Positions 1 to 6,162 of a DNA stretch of 23,345 bases are shown piece after piece (within the stretch, counting starts at the first letter, position 1; every line of letters starts with the position of its first letter). The position numbers and the translations under genes are program-made. Location of the stretch: the IMG/VR virus record IMGVR_UViG_3300006929_000128, positions 1 through 23,345 of that record; one strand, 5' to 3'. The stretch comes from a virus. Below the pieces are notes generated by a model. The model was given only the letters and a program-made list of their open reading frames with translations. It was not told where the DNA came from and made no database searches.

Positions 1-1
1 G

Positions 2-145
2 AATAAGTTTGAATTGAGTATCGGTATAAGAACTATACTACCTGAAGATTCAACTGAGAACGATCCACCATATTATATATCACCGATAGAAGAAGAACCG
101 ATTGACTCAACTTGGATACTACCAGATTCACTAAGGAGAAATTAA
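2..145 (+). CDS. 3' end of an unidentified protein (5' truncated by window edge)
   Basis: An open frame runs in from the left edge and stops at TAA 143-145, giving the last 47 residues of a protein. The visible start has an alternating pattern (FELSIGIRTIL) that could be a final membrane beta-strand. It is followed by a Pro/Glu/Asp-rich tail with no recognisable domain. The stop overlaps the next start codon by one base (TAATG), so the two genes are probably translationally coupled. No function can be assigned from the fragment. It could encode an envelope protein like its neighbour, but that is only suggested by one strand-like segment. Confidence 0.6.
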   Translation, partial: NKFELSIGIRTILPEDSTENDPPYYISPIEEEPIDSTWILPDSLRRN

Positions 146-720
146 TGAATAGTTTATTATCAGGACTAATATTGTTCTCAAGTTTTGCTATGAGAACACC
201 AAATGATGAATCAATCACGAAAGATGATTATGAATTATCACTTGGTTTTAAATCTAAGACTATCTATCTCAAACGAGATTGGGAACGTGAGTTAGGACAA
301 AACTATATTGATGATGAGATGTGGTTTACTTGGACACCAAGTATTTTTTATATCAAACCTCAATATGTAAACAAAACTTCTCGTGATTTAAAATATACCA
401 AGCTAGACGCTAGATATAAAAAGGATTGGTTTAGTATTGGTTATACGGGATTTTATTCTGAAGATAAACTAGAACAAGGAACTTCTATTGGTGTTTCTAA
501 TAAGAAACAAATCAATTCTCATTTTGAATTGATAACCAAACTTGACGCATATTATTTCAGAGATGATGTTCTTGAAGTAGATAGGTTTGATAAAGAGGCT
601 AATGTTTCATTGAATTGGAAACTGACTAAAAAAATAATACTTAATAATATTGTAGATTACAATGATGTTAAGGGAAAACAATTTTATAAATTTAAGGTCG
701 GTTTTGAGTATTCTTTATAG
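145..720 (+). CDS. Putative exported small outer-membrane beta-barrel-like protein
   Basis: The product is 191 aa and I do not recognise its family. I chose ATG 145 over an upstream in-frame ATG at 112 because AAGGAG (133-138) sits at good distance and the upstream gene ends there. The N-terminus MNSLLSGLILFSSFAM looks like a short signal peptide. The rest is a series of amphipathic strands with alternating aromatic or hydrophobic residues (for example WFTWTPSIFYIKPQY, FSIGYTGFY, FELITKLDAYYF, VSLNWKL). The C-terminus KFKVGFEYSL alternates F-V-F-Y-L, resembling the terminal beta-signal read by the BAM machinery, though ending in Leu rather than Phe. About eight strands could be drawn. I infer a phage-encoded envelope protein, possibly for surface remodelling or superinfection exclusion. 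A secreted soluble beta-protein is the alternative. Confidence 0.6.
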   Translation: MNSLLSGLILFSSFAMRTPNDESITKDDYELSLGFKSKTIYLKRDWERELGQNYIDDEMWFTWTPSIFYIKPQYVNKTSRDLKYTKLDARYKKDWFSIGYTGFYSEDKLEQGTSIGVSNKKQINSHFELITKLDAYYFRDDVLEVDRFDKEANVSLNWKLTKKIILNNIVDYNDVKGKQFYKFKVGFEYSL

Positions 721-747
721 TTATTTAGTAAATAGCTGGAGAACTTA

Positions 748-903
748 ATGGAACTTTCTGAGATTAAAAATAAGTTGGAACAATCCTACAATGAACAAGA
801 TTGGAACATTGTTGAGGAAGTAATAGATTCTTTATCTTATCACGTAGAGATAAATGATTATGGTGATGATGAATGGGCAAATCCTGAAGAGGATGAGATA
901 TAA
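748..903 (+). CDS. Small acidic hypothetical protein, 51 aa
   Basis: A 51-codon frame begins at ATG 748 with GGAG (738-741) six bases upstream and ends at TAA 901-903. The product is acidic: its last third is dominated by Asp and Glu (GDDEWANPEEDEI). The N-terminal part (LSEIKNKLEQSYNEQDWNIVEEVIDSL) is predicted by eye to form two helices. No family is recognised. It lies between the beta-barrel gene and the tmRNA, with only four bases before the tmRNA 5' end, so the tmRNA is probably processed from a transcript that also carries this gene. Small acidic phage proteins often act as inhibitors or DNA mimics, but nothing here shows that. Confidence 0.6.
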   Translation: MELSEIKNKLEQSYNEQDWNIVEEVIDSLSYHVEINDYGDDEWANPEEDEI

Positions 904-907
904 ATAT

Positions 908-1328
908 GGGGCTGACATTGGTTTCGACAGATGTTATTTGACAATAAAGTGCAACAGAGTATGAGTAGACTCTTAAATAAGACTCACCAAACTCAAATGG
1001 CGATACTTCGCTACAAGGGTTGGAAATCGATTGGCACTTAGCCAATTCTGAAATGGGATTTGACAATTTCGTTGAACCTGTTTCTGATTCTCAACCATCT
1101 TACGCAAACGCATAAGATACTGAGTTACTTGGTACTCGGTCATAAAATAAACCAAGATGATCAAGTCTTTAGTTAGAGGGAAGTTAGACATTAAAGAAAC
1201 TACCAGTTTTCAAGACCTGTATATAACTTGACAAAGGTTGTGGATGACTAAAATTTGGAATCCAACTAAGTTGTGAATGACTTTATCGAGAAAACATTTG
1301 GACGCGGGTTCGATTCCCGCCAGCTCCA
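908..1328 (+). ncRNA. ssrA: Transfer-messenger RNA (tmRNA, ssrA), phage-encoded
   Basis: tmRNA rescues stalled ribosomes by acting first as an alanyl-tRNA and then as an mRNA for a degradation tag. The acceptor stem is GGGGCTG (908-914) pairing with CAGCTCC (1321-1327), with discriminator A1328. The 5' end reads GGTTTCGAC after the acceptor, and the T-arm is GCGGG-TTCGATT-CCCGC (1304-1320). ATGTT near the 5' end can pair with AACAT near 1292 as helix 2. Pseudoknot PK1: AGAGT/ACTCT with TGAGT/ACTCA (about 956-986). PK2: ACTGAGT (1119-1125)/ACTCGGT (1134-1140) with CTTGGT (1128-1133)/ACCAAG (1151-1156). A hairpin ATCTTA/TAAGAT encloses the tag stop. At about 421 nt it is longer than the 363-nt E. 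coli RNA. The encoded end is ACAA, not ACCA, so CCA must be added after transcription. Confidence 0.95.
999..1115 (+). other. tmRNA tag reading frame (stop TAA 1113-1115; start uncertain)
   Basis: The frame ending TAC GCA AAC GCA TAA encodes ...SYANA and aligns by position with the E. coli tag end YALAA-stop. Its stop lies in the hairpin ATCTTA/TAAGAT (1098-1119), as in helix 5 of other tmRNAs. The resume codon is not certain. GGC at 999 lies 12 nt after PK1, the E. coli spacing, with A at -4, and gives a 38-aa tag. GCC at 1041, just after the hairpin ATTGGC/GCCAAT, gives a 24-aa tag starting ANSEMGF and ending QPSYANA. Other frames after PK1 end in non-degron-like tails. A tag this long is unusual but Mycoplasma tags of similar length are known. 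Confidence 0.6.
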
Positions 1329-1357
1329 CAAAAAATGAGGTTTTAAGTAAACAATAT

Positions 1358-1366
1358 GATATTTAT
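1358..1366 (+). promoter_or_regulatory. Candidate late-promoter-like element (one mismatch)
   Basis: GATATTTAT matches eight of nine positions of the TATATTTAT element seen before the late units downstream. It sits 28 nt before the preferred start (1395) of the 3D-domain gene, a spacing close to that of the 6505 copy. It also overlaps the in-frame ATG at 1356, which argues against that ATG as a start. By-eye match only. Confidence 0.3.
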
Positions 1367-1394
1367 AGATAAGAAAAATAACGAGGATATGATT

Positions 1395-1937
1395 ATGATG
1401 AAGAACCTAAGAGAGTTATTAGTATTAGGTTTTGCAATGATAGTTATAGCGAACGGATTTATTTGGAAAGAAATGTTTCGTTCATATAAAGACAAAATAA
1501 TGAGTGAGTCTTTGAAAAGAACAAAAGAACTTACTCTTAGAAATGAGAAATTAGAATCTCTCATTTCAGAACATAAGCTTGAAGGAATGGATGTAACTGT
1601 AACAATGTATCATCCAGTAGCTCGTCAGACTGATTCTACACCGAACATTCTCGCGGATGGAACGCGTATCAGAGTACATAAGGCTAGTGAGTACCGATTT
1701 ATAGCGGTGAGTAGAAATCTTTTGAAGAGATGGGGTGGATGGTTAGATTACGGTGACTTCATATACCTAAGAGGCACAGATGATAAAGATGGTATGTATC
1801 AAGTTAGGGATTCTATGAATGCGAGATTTGTAAATCGTATTGATATATTGGAATCTCCCGGTACTAAACCATACAAGTTTACTAGCGCTCAAATCGTAAA
1901 GACAACTAACTTTGTTGCTGGAATTGAAAATAATTAA
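1395..1937 (+). CDS. Membrane-anchored 3D / double-psi beta-barrel domain protein, likely cell-wall acting
   Basis: The product is 180 aa. ATG 1395 is chosen because GAGG (1383-1386) is eight bases upstream; in-frame ATGs at 1356 and 1389 have no useful ribosome site. Residues 3-24 are a membrane anchor (LRELLVLGFAMIVIANGF). A basic and acidic coiled-coil-like stretch follows to about residue 60, then a compact domain. The domain begins VTVTMYHPVARQTD, continues IAVSRNLLKRWGGWLDYGD and YQVRDSMN, and ends RIDILESP. This order resembles the 3D/RlpA-type double-psi beta-barrel, whose signature is Thr-x-Tyr near the start and a late Asp followed by R-x-D. That fold occurs in lytic transglycosylases and in peptidoglycan-binding proteins. 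Here Asp of VRDS and Asp of RID are the candidate active residues. I infer a periplasmic wall-acting protein; catalysis is unproven. Confidence 0.65.
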   Translation: MMKNLRELLVLGFAMIVIANGFIWKEMFRSYKDKIMSESLKRTKELTLRNEKLESLISEHKLEGMDVTVTMYHPVARQTDSTPNILADGTRIRVHKASEYRFIAVSRNLLKRWGGWLDYGDFIYLRGTDDKDGMYQVRDSMNARFVNRIDILESPGTKPYKFTSAQIVKTTNFVAGIENN

Positions 1938-1945
1938 AAAAGTGC

Positions 1946-1984
1946 TTGACAATCCTCAAAAAATGTCGTATATTATAGTATAAT
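1946..1984 (+). promoter_or_regulatory. Sigma70-like promoter upstream of the methyltransferase cassette
   Basis: TTGACA (1946-1951) is a perfect -35 box. Seventeen bases later is TATATT (1969-1974), a fair -10 box. A perfect TATAAT also lies at 1979-1984 but at a 27-base spacing that is too long for the same -35. With the first -10, transcription would begin near 1981, giving a leader of about 25 nt to the TTG start at 2006. This is the clearest host-type promoter in the window and suggests early or middle expression of the cassette, in contrast to the late structural operon. Confidence 0.7.
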
Positions 1985-2005
1985 AAATTGATAGGTTACA
2001 ACACA

Positions 2006-3526
2006 TTGAGTAAAAACAAACCGTTTTACGAAAAATCCGATATTACAAATCCAAAGAATACAATTAATATCACATATGGAGAACTTTTGCAAAAGAGTTC
2101 TGATGAAGTTGATACGTGGATTGATGAATTACGTGATTATGTAATTACCAATTGGGACAAGGGACAACCACCTGTTATTGGTCAAAACGAAGAAGACATT
2201 ATTAAGAAGTGGAATAAACTTCACGAAGTGAACGTAAATGATTTCTACACAAAGAAGACTGGTGTTATACGAAACTTTAACAAGTTGGCTAGTGGTGTGA
2301 ATCAATTCTTTCCCACGATGTTAAAGACAAAGATTTCTACGGGCGTTAGTAGTGATAACGCTCATTCCATATATGATATGTTTAGTGATGATAATCTTAG
2401 AGATAAGTTTTCCAAGGCCATGAAACGTGGGTTATACAAAGATAGTATGTATAGTTTTGGTAAGACATTGAAACGAAAAGATGTGGGTGATGTAGAGGAT
2501 TACATTAATAAAATAAACAACGATAAAGATTTCGGTCTCACTATTATTCAACAGAAAAATAAACATCAAGTAAGTGAAAATGGAACGTGGTTAAGTTTTA
2601 CTGGTACTCAAGTACAAGAATTATTAGATAAAAATATATTAACTAAAGATAATATCAGAACATTAGATGGTGTAGAGTTAGATGATACTATAGTTTTAAA
2701 GAATGGTCAAACAAGATATTATCACTATCATTGTAGACAATACAATCGTAATCAAAGAATCTTTCCAACGGCATTACAAATCTTTAGATTGGGTTTGGGA
2801 CAGCCGGCGGTTAACTTTCCAGCATTAACTGCAAGATTTCTATATGAACATTTTACAGAACATATCAAGGGTGATGTAATAGTGTATGACCCGTCAGCTG
2901 GTTGGGGTGGAAGAATATTAGGAGCCATGTGTACTAATAGAACATTACACTATATAGGTACTGATCCCAATCCTGATAATGTTGGAAGATATGAGAACGT
3001 AGCTGAGTTCTATAATACTCATTGTAACCAAGATAATCGATTTTGGGGTGATAGAGAAAAGAACACGTATAGCGTATTTACGAACGGTAGTGAAGAGATA
3101 TATAACAATTCCGAATTTCGTAAATACGAAGGTCAAGTCGATTTCGTCTTTACTTCACCACCTTACTTTAACCGAGAACAATACTCTCAAGATGATAACC
3201 AATCGTTTAAGAAATTTTCGGCGTACGAAGATTGGCGTGATAACTTTCTTAGACCGACCTTGACAACGGCGTACAAGATGTTAAAGGATGACCGATATAT
3301 CGCTTGGAACATTGCCGACATCAAGGTAGGTTCTAATAAACCTCTAATTCCATTAGAACAAGATAGTATTGATGTTATTGAATCATTAGGTGGTAAGTAC
3401 ATCACAACTTACAAAATGTTAATGACACGAATGGTTGGACTTAAACCAACACAAGGAAAGAATTCTGTGAAACATGATGGTAGTTATTTTAAATTTGAAC
3501 CAATATTAATATTCAAGAAAGGATAA
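2006..3526 (+). CDS. DNA methyltransferase (amino-group type, motif I before TSPPY)
   Basis: The product is about 506 aa from TTG 2006, which has AGGT (1993-1996) nine bases upstream; TTG 1988 is also in frame but would lie almost at the transcription start. Residues 1-280 match nothing I recognise and may hold a target-recognition or partner domain. The catalytic half has the AdoMet-binding motif VYDPSAGWGGR (about 293-303), an acidic motif II (GTDPNPDN, about 319-326) and motif IV FTSPPY (382-387), the signature of enzymes that methylate N6 of adenine or N4 of cytosine. The order I then IV differs from the second methyltransferase at 4492. It probably protects phage DNA from host restriction or regulates packaging or transcription. 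Specificity cannot be read from sequence. It heads an apparent operon with genes 3529, 3714 and 4492. Confidence 0.85.
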   Translation: MSKNKPFYEKSDITNPKNTINITYGELLQKSSDEVDTWIDELRDYVITNWDKGQPPVIGQNEEDIIKKWNKLHEVNVNDFYTKKTGVIRNFNKLASGVNQFFPTMLKTKISTGVSSDNAHSIYDMFSDDNLRDKFSKAMKRGLYKDSMYSFGKTLKRKDVGDVEDYINKINNDKDFGLTIIQQKNKHQVSENGTWLSFTGTQVQELLDKNILTKDNIRTLDGVELDDTIVLKNGQTRYYHYHCRQYNRNQRIFPTALQIFRLGLGQPAVNFPALTARFLYEHFTEHIKGDVIVYDPSAGWGGRILGAMCTNRTLHYIGTDPNPDNVGRYENVAEFYNTHCNQDNRFWGDREKNTYSVFTNGSEEIYNNSEFRKYEGQVDFVFTSPPYFNREQYSQDDNQSFKKFSAYEDWRDNFLRPTLTTAYKMLKDDRYIAWNIADIKVGSNKPLIPLEQDSIDVIESLGGKYITTYKMLMTRMVGLKPTQGKNSVKHDGSYFKFEPILIFKKG

Positions 3527-3528
3527 AT

Positions 3529-3717
3529 ATGTCAAAAGATAAAGAGATAAAAGTTGGAGATTGGGCTCTACCAAGAATAAGTGGTCTTGTAGAACGAGGA
3601 GATCCACCATATCAAGTTAAAGAAATTACTGATGAGGGTAAGTATATTATAGTACAGACGATTGGTACTTACAAACATCAATTAGAATTACCAAAGGAGA
3701 AATTAAATAGGTTATGA
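3529..3717 (+). CDS. Small hypothetical protein, 62 aa
   Basis: A 62-aa frame starts at ATG 3529, two bases after the methyltransferase stop, with AAGGA just upstream. It overlaps the HD-domain gene by four bases (ATGA at 3714-3717), so it is co-translated with both. The sequence MSKDKEIKVGDWALPR, then QVKEITDEGKYIIVQTIG and HQLELPKEKLNRL, looks like a small beta-rich barrel (SH3-like: short strands V-G-D-W, K-Y-I-I-V-Q, H-Q-L-E-L). I recognise no family. Its position suggests an accessory subunit for one of the neighbouring enzymes, which is inference from context only. Confidence 0.7.
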   Translation: MSKDKEIKVGDWALPRISGLVERGDPPYQVKEITDEGKYIIVQTIGTYKHQLELPKEKLNRL

Positions 3718-4502
3718 AAAATCTAACTGAACAACAACTAATAGACAATTATCAAAAATTGATTGATATTGTTGAAGATACGTTTGAGGGTGAACGAAAA
3801 GAAAATCTTTTAAAGATGTACAAGTTCTTTGAAGATAGAATCATAGTAGCACCAGCAAGTGGTAAACCAAATTATCATTATTGTTTTGCAGGTGGTTATG
3901 TAGAACACGTATTACATATTGTGGACACGGCAAAAAAGTTGATGAAGGTGTATGAATCAATCGGAGCAGTAATAGATTTTACTGAAGAGGAATTGGTGTT
4001 TTGTGCTTTACATCACGACTTAGGTAAAGTTGGTGATTTAGAGAATGAATATTATTTACCACAAGAAGATGATTGGAGACGAAAGAAATTAAATGAATGG
4101 TTCACTCATAATCCTGAGATGCAATACATGGGTGTTACAGATAGGGCTATATGGTTACTACAACATTTTGATGTAAAGATTTCACAATTAGAATTCTTAT
4201 CTATTAAAGTTTCTGATGGTATGTATGATGATGCAAATGTTCAGTATTTAAAAACATTTAAACCAGAAAATAGTTTTCATTCAAGTCTACCATACTTGAT
4301 ACATTGGGCTGACCACATGGCCACGAGAGCAGAATATACCGAGTGGAAATATGGTGAAACTAAATCAAAAGAAAATGTTCAGAAGGCTGTGAGTAATATT
4401 AAAGATGCTGTATCTAAAGAAGTAAAGAAGATTGAAACAACACCTGCTGAGAAAAAAGAAAACGCAAAGGATTTATTTGACGAGTTATTTGGTGAAAAAT
4501 AA
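3714..4502 (+). CDS. HD-domain phosphohydrolase
   Basis: The product is 262 aa. The HD superfamily metal-binding residues appear in order: H65 in GGYVEHVLHI, H101-D102 in CALHHDLGKVGD, and D200 in LIHWADHMATRAEY. These would coordinate divalent metal for cleaving a phosphomonoester or phosphodiester bond, typically in a nucleotide. The C-terminal 50 residues are charged and helical, ending AKDLFDELFGEK. The start overlaps the previous gene by four bases, and the end overlaps the next methyltransferase by 11 bases if that begins at GTG 4492. Placement between two DNA methyltransferases suggests a role in nucleotide pool handling for DNA modification, or in removing a signalling nucleotide used by host defence. 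The substrate cannot be told from sequence. Confidence 0.85.
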   Translation: MKNLTEQQLIDNYQKLIDIVEDTFEGERKENLLKMYKFFEDRIIVAPASGKPNYHYCFAGGYVEHVLHIVDTAKKLMKVYESIGAVIDFTEEELVFCALHHDLGKVGDLENEYYLPQEDDWRRKKLNEWFTHNPEMQYMGVTDRAIWLLQHFDVKISQLEFLSIKVSDGMYDDANVQYLKTFKPENSFHSSLPYLIHWADHMATRAEYTEWKYGETKSKENVQKAVSNIKDAVSKEVKKIETTPAEKKENAKDLFDELFGEK

Positions 4503-5145
4503 AATCTTTAACGAGGATTGTTTAGACACAATAAAAAGAGATTTACAATATGACTATTGTTTTTTCTCACCACCCGATTATGATGAATTAGGAATTACAC
4601 CTATAAAGGATGATGAAAAATATTTTGGATGGATGAGAGACATATATTCTAATTTAAATCCACGTAAAAATGTTGTGACAATTGTCGTTAGTAATCGTAG
4701 ATATAATAGAAGAACTATTCCAAAACATGAATATGTAACTTCAATAATGAAAGATTTAGGTTATGATTTATTGAATGAAAAGATTTGGGAGAAGTCAAAA
4801 GAAATAAATATGTATCGTTATAATTACGCATTTGTTTTGTGTTATGGTAAAAAGAATTTTAAATCAAAAAATACAAAACAATTTAAATACGATATTTGGT
4901 TTCATCCATTTGAATCGTATAGAGGGTATAGTTATAATTTTTCTAAAGATATGGTATCACGATGTATAGAAAATTATACAGAAGTAGGTGATGTAGTTTA
5001 CGATCCTTTCATTGGTGTTGGTACTACTGCATTAGCATGTTTAGATACCGAAAGAAATTATTTAGGTTCTGAGATTGATTCGGAAGTTTATGAACTTTGT
5101 ATGAATCGAATAGAACAAGAACAAAGGAGTACAAAATGGTTTTAG
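4492..5145 (+). CDS. DNA methyltransferase, beta-type order (motif IV then motif I)
   Basis: The product is 217 aa from GTG 4492 (MKNKIFNEDCLDTI); the in-frame ATG at 4432 would add an unconserved, oppositely framed stretch inside the HD gene. Motif IV is near the N-terminus, FFSPPDYDELG (residues 24-34). The AdoMet motif is near the C-terminus, VVYDPFIGVGTTALA (168-182), followed by an acidic loop GSEID. This circular order matches the N6-adenine/N4-cytosine enzymes of the beta class. Oddly, the catalytic tetrapeptide is SPPD with Tyr one residue later, where an aromatic residue normally follows directly after the prolines. It is a short enzyme without an obvious target-recognition domain, so it may be solitary with low specificity, or may depend on a partner. 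It closes the cassette and overlaps the next gene by ten bases. Confidence 0.85.
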   Translation: MKNKIFNEDCLDTIKRDLQYDYCFFSPPDYDELGITPIKDDEKYFGWMRDIYSNLNPRKNVVTIVVSNRRYNRRTIPKHEYVTSIMKDLGYDLLNEKIWEKSKEINMYRYNYAFVLCYGKKNFKSKNTKQFKYDIWFHPFESYRGYSYNFSKDMVSRCIENYTEVGDVVYDPFIGVGTTALACLDTERNYLGSEIDSEVYELCMNRIEQEQRSTKWF

Positions 5146-5396
5146 ATATATTATTTGGAATCGCAATAATATCAACGTTAACACTTGGTTATACAACTTG
5201 GAATCAATTCCAAAAAGTAGAACGATTAGAATCTTGGATTGAGAATTATTCTGCAAGAATAGTACAAACAAAAAATGTACTTGATGAATTAGATTCAGAG
5301 GGTAAGTTCGAATCCGATGATGAAATCGGAGTTGTATTTCAAGGAATACAAGAAGCGATAAATGATTTAACAACAATAACAGAAAAGGAAATATAA
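5136..5396 (+). CDS. Small single-pass membrane protein, 86 aa
   Basis: ATG 5136 is preferred over the in-frame ATG at 5097 because AAAGGAG (5123-5129) lies six bases upstream, and because it gives a proper membrane N-terminus. Residues 2-21 (VLDILFGIAIISTLTLGYTT) are hydrophobic and should span the membrane. They are followed by a long amphipathic helix (NQFQKVERLESWIENYSARI) of coiled-coil character and an acidic tail. The family is not recognised. The gene overlaps the end of the second methyltransferase by ten bases and abuts the sigma factor start directly, so it is part of one transcript. A membrane-tethered coiled-coil protein of this size could be a spanin-like or exclusion factor, but nothing specific supports either. 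Confidence 0.75.
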   Translation: MVLDILFGIAIISTLTLGYTTWNQFQKVERLESWIENYSARIVQTKNVLDELDSEGKFESDDEIGVVFQGIQEAINDLTTITEKEI

Positions 5397-6107
5397 ATGC
5401 CTCGTAAAGCAAAAAAGAAACAATACTTTACTCAAATCACAGAGAACGCTATTATTCGTCATAATAAAGAAACTCGTCCACATATGAGGGAGAGAATTTA
5501 CAATGACCATATTCGATTTGCATTTGAAAAACTTGCTGAAAACATTATTCATACATTTAAGTTTTATTACTTTGATGTTCCAAGTGAGGATGTGAAGCAT
5601 GAGGTGGTTAGCTTCCTTTATATGAACATGCATAAGTTCGCTGAGGGTAAGGGTAAGGCGTTTTCTTATTTTAGTATTGTTGCAAAGAATTACTTAATCC
5701 TACATAACAATAATAACTACAAACGAATGAAACAACATGATGACTATTCTGTTACTGATTATAAAAGAAATCCGATAACTGAGATGAAATCAAAAGATAG
5801 GAATGAAATGAATGTTGAATACATTGAAGTTTTGGCAGACTATTGGAAAAATAATTTAACAACCGTATTTAAACGAAAGAAAGATTTAGATGTTGCGAAT
5901 GCAGTTATTGAGTTGATTGATATGAAAGATAGGATTGATAATTTTAATAAAAAGGCCTTGTATATTTTAATTCGTGAAATGACGGGCTCCAATACACAAC
6001 ACATTACTCGTGTTATTAATGTGATGAAAAAACATCACACGTCTCTCAAGAAAAACTTTGAATTTAGTGGTTCAATAGACACTAAATTTACAGGAAGTTT
6101 TCTATAA
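5397..6107 (+). CDS. 55: Late-transcription sigma factor, T4 gp55-like
   Basis: The product is 236 aa (T4 gp55 is 185 aa). The region from about residue 33 to 105 carries a reduced sigma region 2: RIYNDHIRFAFEKLAENI, then a Phe/Tyr-rich segment, DVKHEVVSFLYMNMHKF, and the strongly diagnostic KGKAFSYFSIVAKNYLI. This pattern is shared by phage late sigma factors, which replace host sigma on RNA polymerase and recognise a short AT-rich -10 element, acting with the sliding clamp. The N-terminus is basic (MPRKAKKKQ). The start follows the previous stop with no gap. The gene is the last of its transcript, ending at a two-way terminator, and lies directly before the structural operon it should switch on. 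The C-terminal third (about residues 160-236) is less conserved and could bind a co-activator. Confidence 0.85.
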   Translation: MPRKAKKKQYFTQITENAIIRHNKETRPHMRERIYNDHIRFAFEKLAENIIHTFKFYYFDVPSEDVKHEVVSFLYMNMHKFAEGKGKAFSYFSIVAKNYLILHNNNNYKRMKQHDDYSVTDYKRNPITEMKSKDRNEMNVEYIEVLADYWKNNLTTVFKRKKDLDVANAVIELIDMKDRIDNFNKKALYILIREMTGSNTQHITRVINVMKKHHTSLKKNFEFSGSIDTKFTGSFL

Positions 6108-6109
6108 CA

Positions 6110-6143
6110 AAAAAGGGGAAATCAATTAAGACTTCCCCTTTTT
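6110..6143. terminator. Bidirectional intrinsic terminator between convergent genes
   Basis: A 14-bp stem (6110-6123 with 6130-6143, one A-C mismatch) encloses the loop AATTAA. The arms are AAAAAGGGG... and ...CCCCTTTTT, so a run of five T follows the GC core on either strand. It lies between the sigma factor stop (6107) and the stop of the minus-strand gene (6163), and serves both. Confidence 0.85.
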
Positions 6144-6162
6144 ATCTTTTATCCGATTAGTA

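Noticed and set aside
899-906. Exact T4 late consensus TATAAATA just upstream of the tmRNA
   Set aside because: It ends only one base before the mature tmRNA 5' end, while transcription should start about ten or more bases further on, so it cannot make the full RNA. It also overlaps the end of the 51-aa gene.
764-1191. Two minus-strand open frames of 100 and 72 aa
   Set aside because: They lie antisense to the 51-aa gene and the tmRNA, whose RNA structure explains the sequence. Neither encodes a recognisable domain.
908-1331. tmRNA 3' end as a prophage attachment site
   Set aside because: Such sites are common in ssrA, but there is no integrase and no repeated copy of the 3' end in the window, and phage-like genes lie on both sides.
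1356-1394. Upstream ATG (1356) as start of the 3D-domain protein
   Set aside because: It has no ribosome site, overlaps the candidate late element, and would place a charged stretch before the membrane anchor. ATG 1395 has GAGG at good spacing.
5062-5633. Minus-strand open frames of 116 and 88 aa
   Set aside because: They are antisense to the small membrane protein and the sigma factor, which have good starts and recognisable features.
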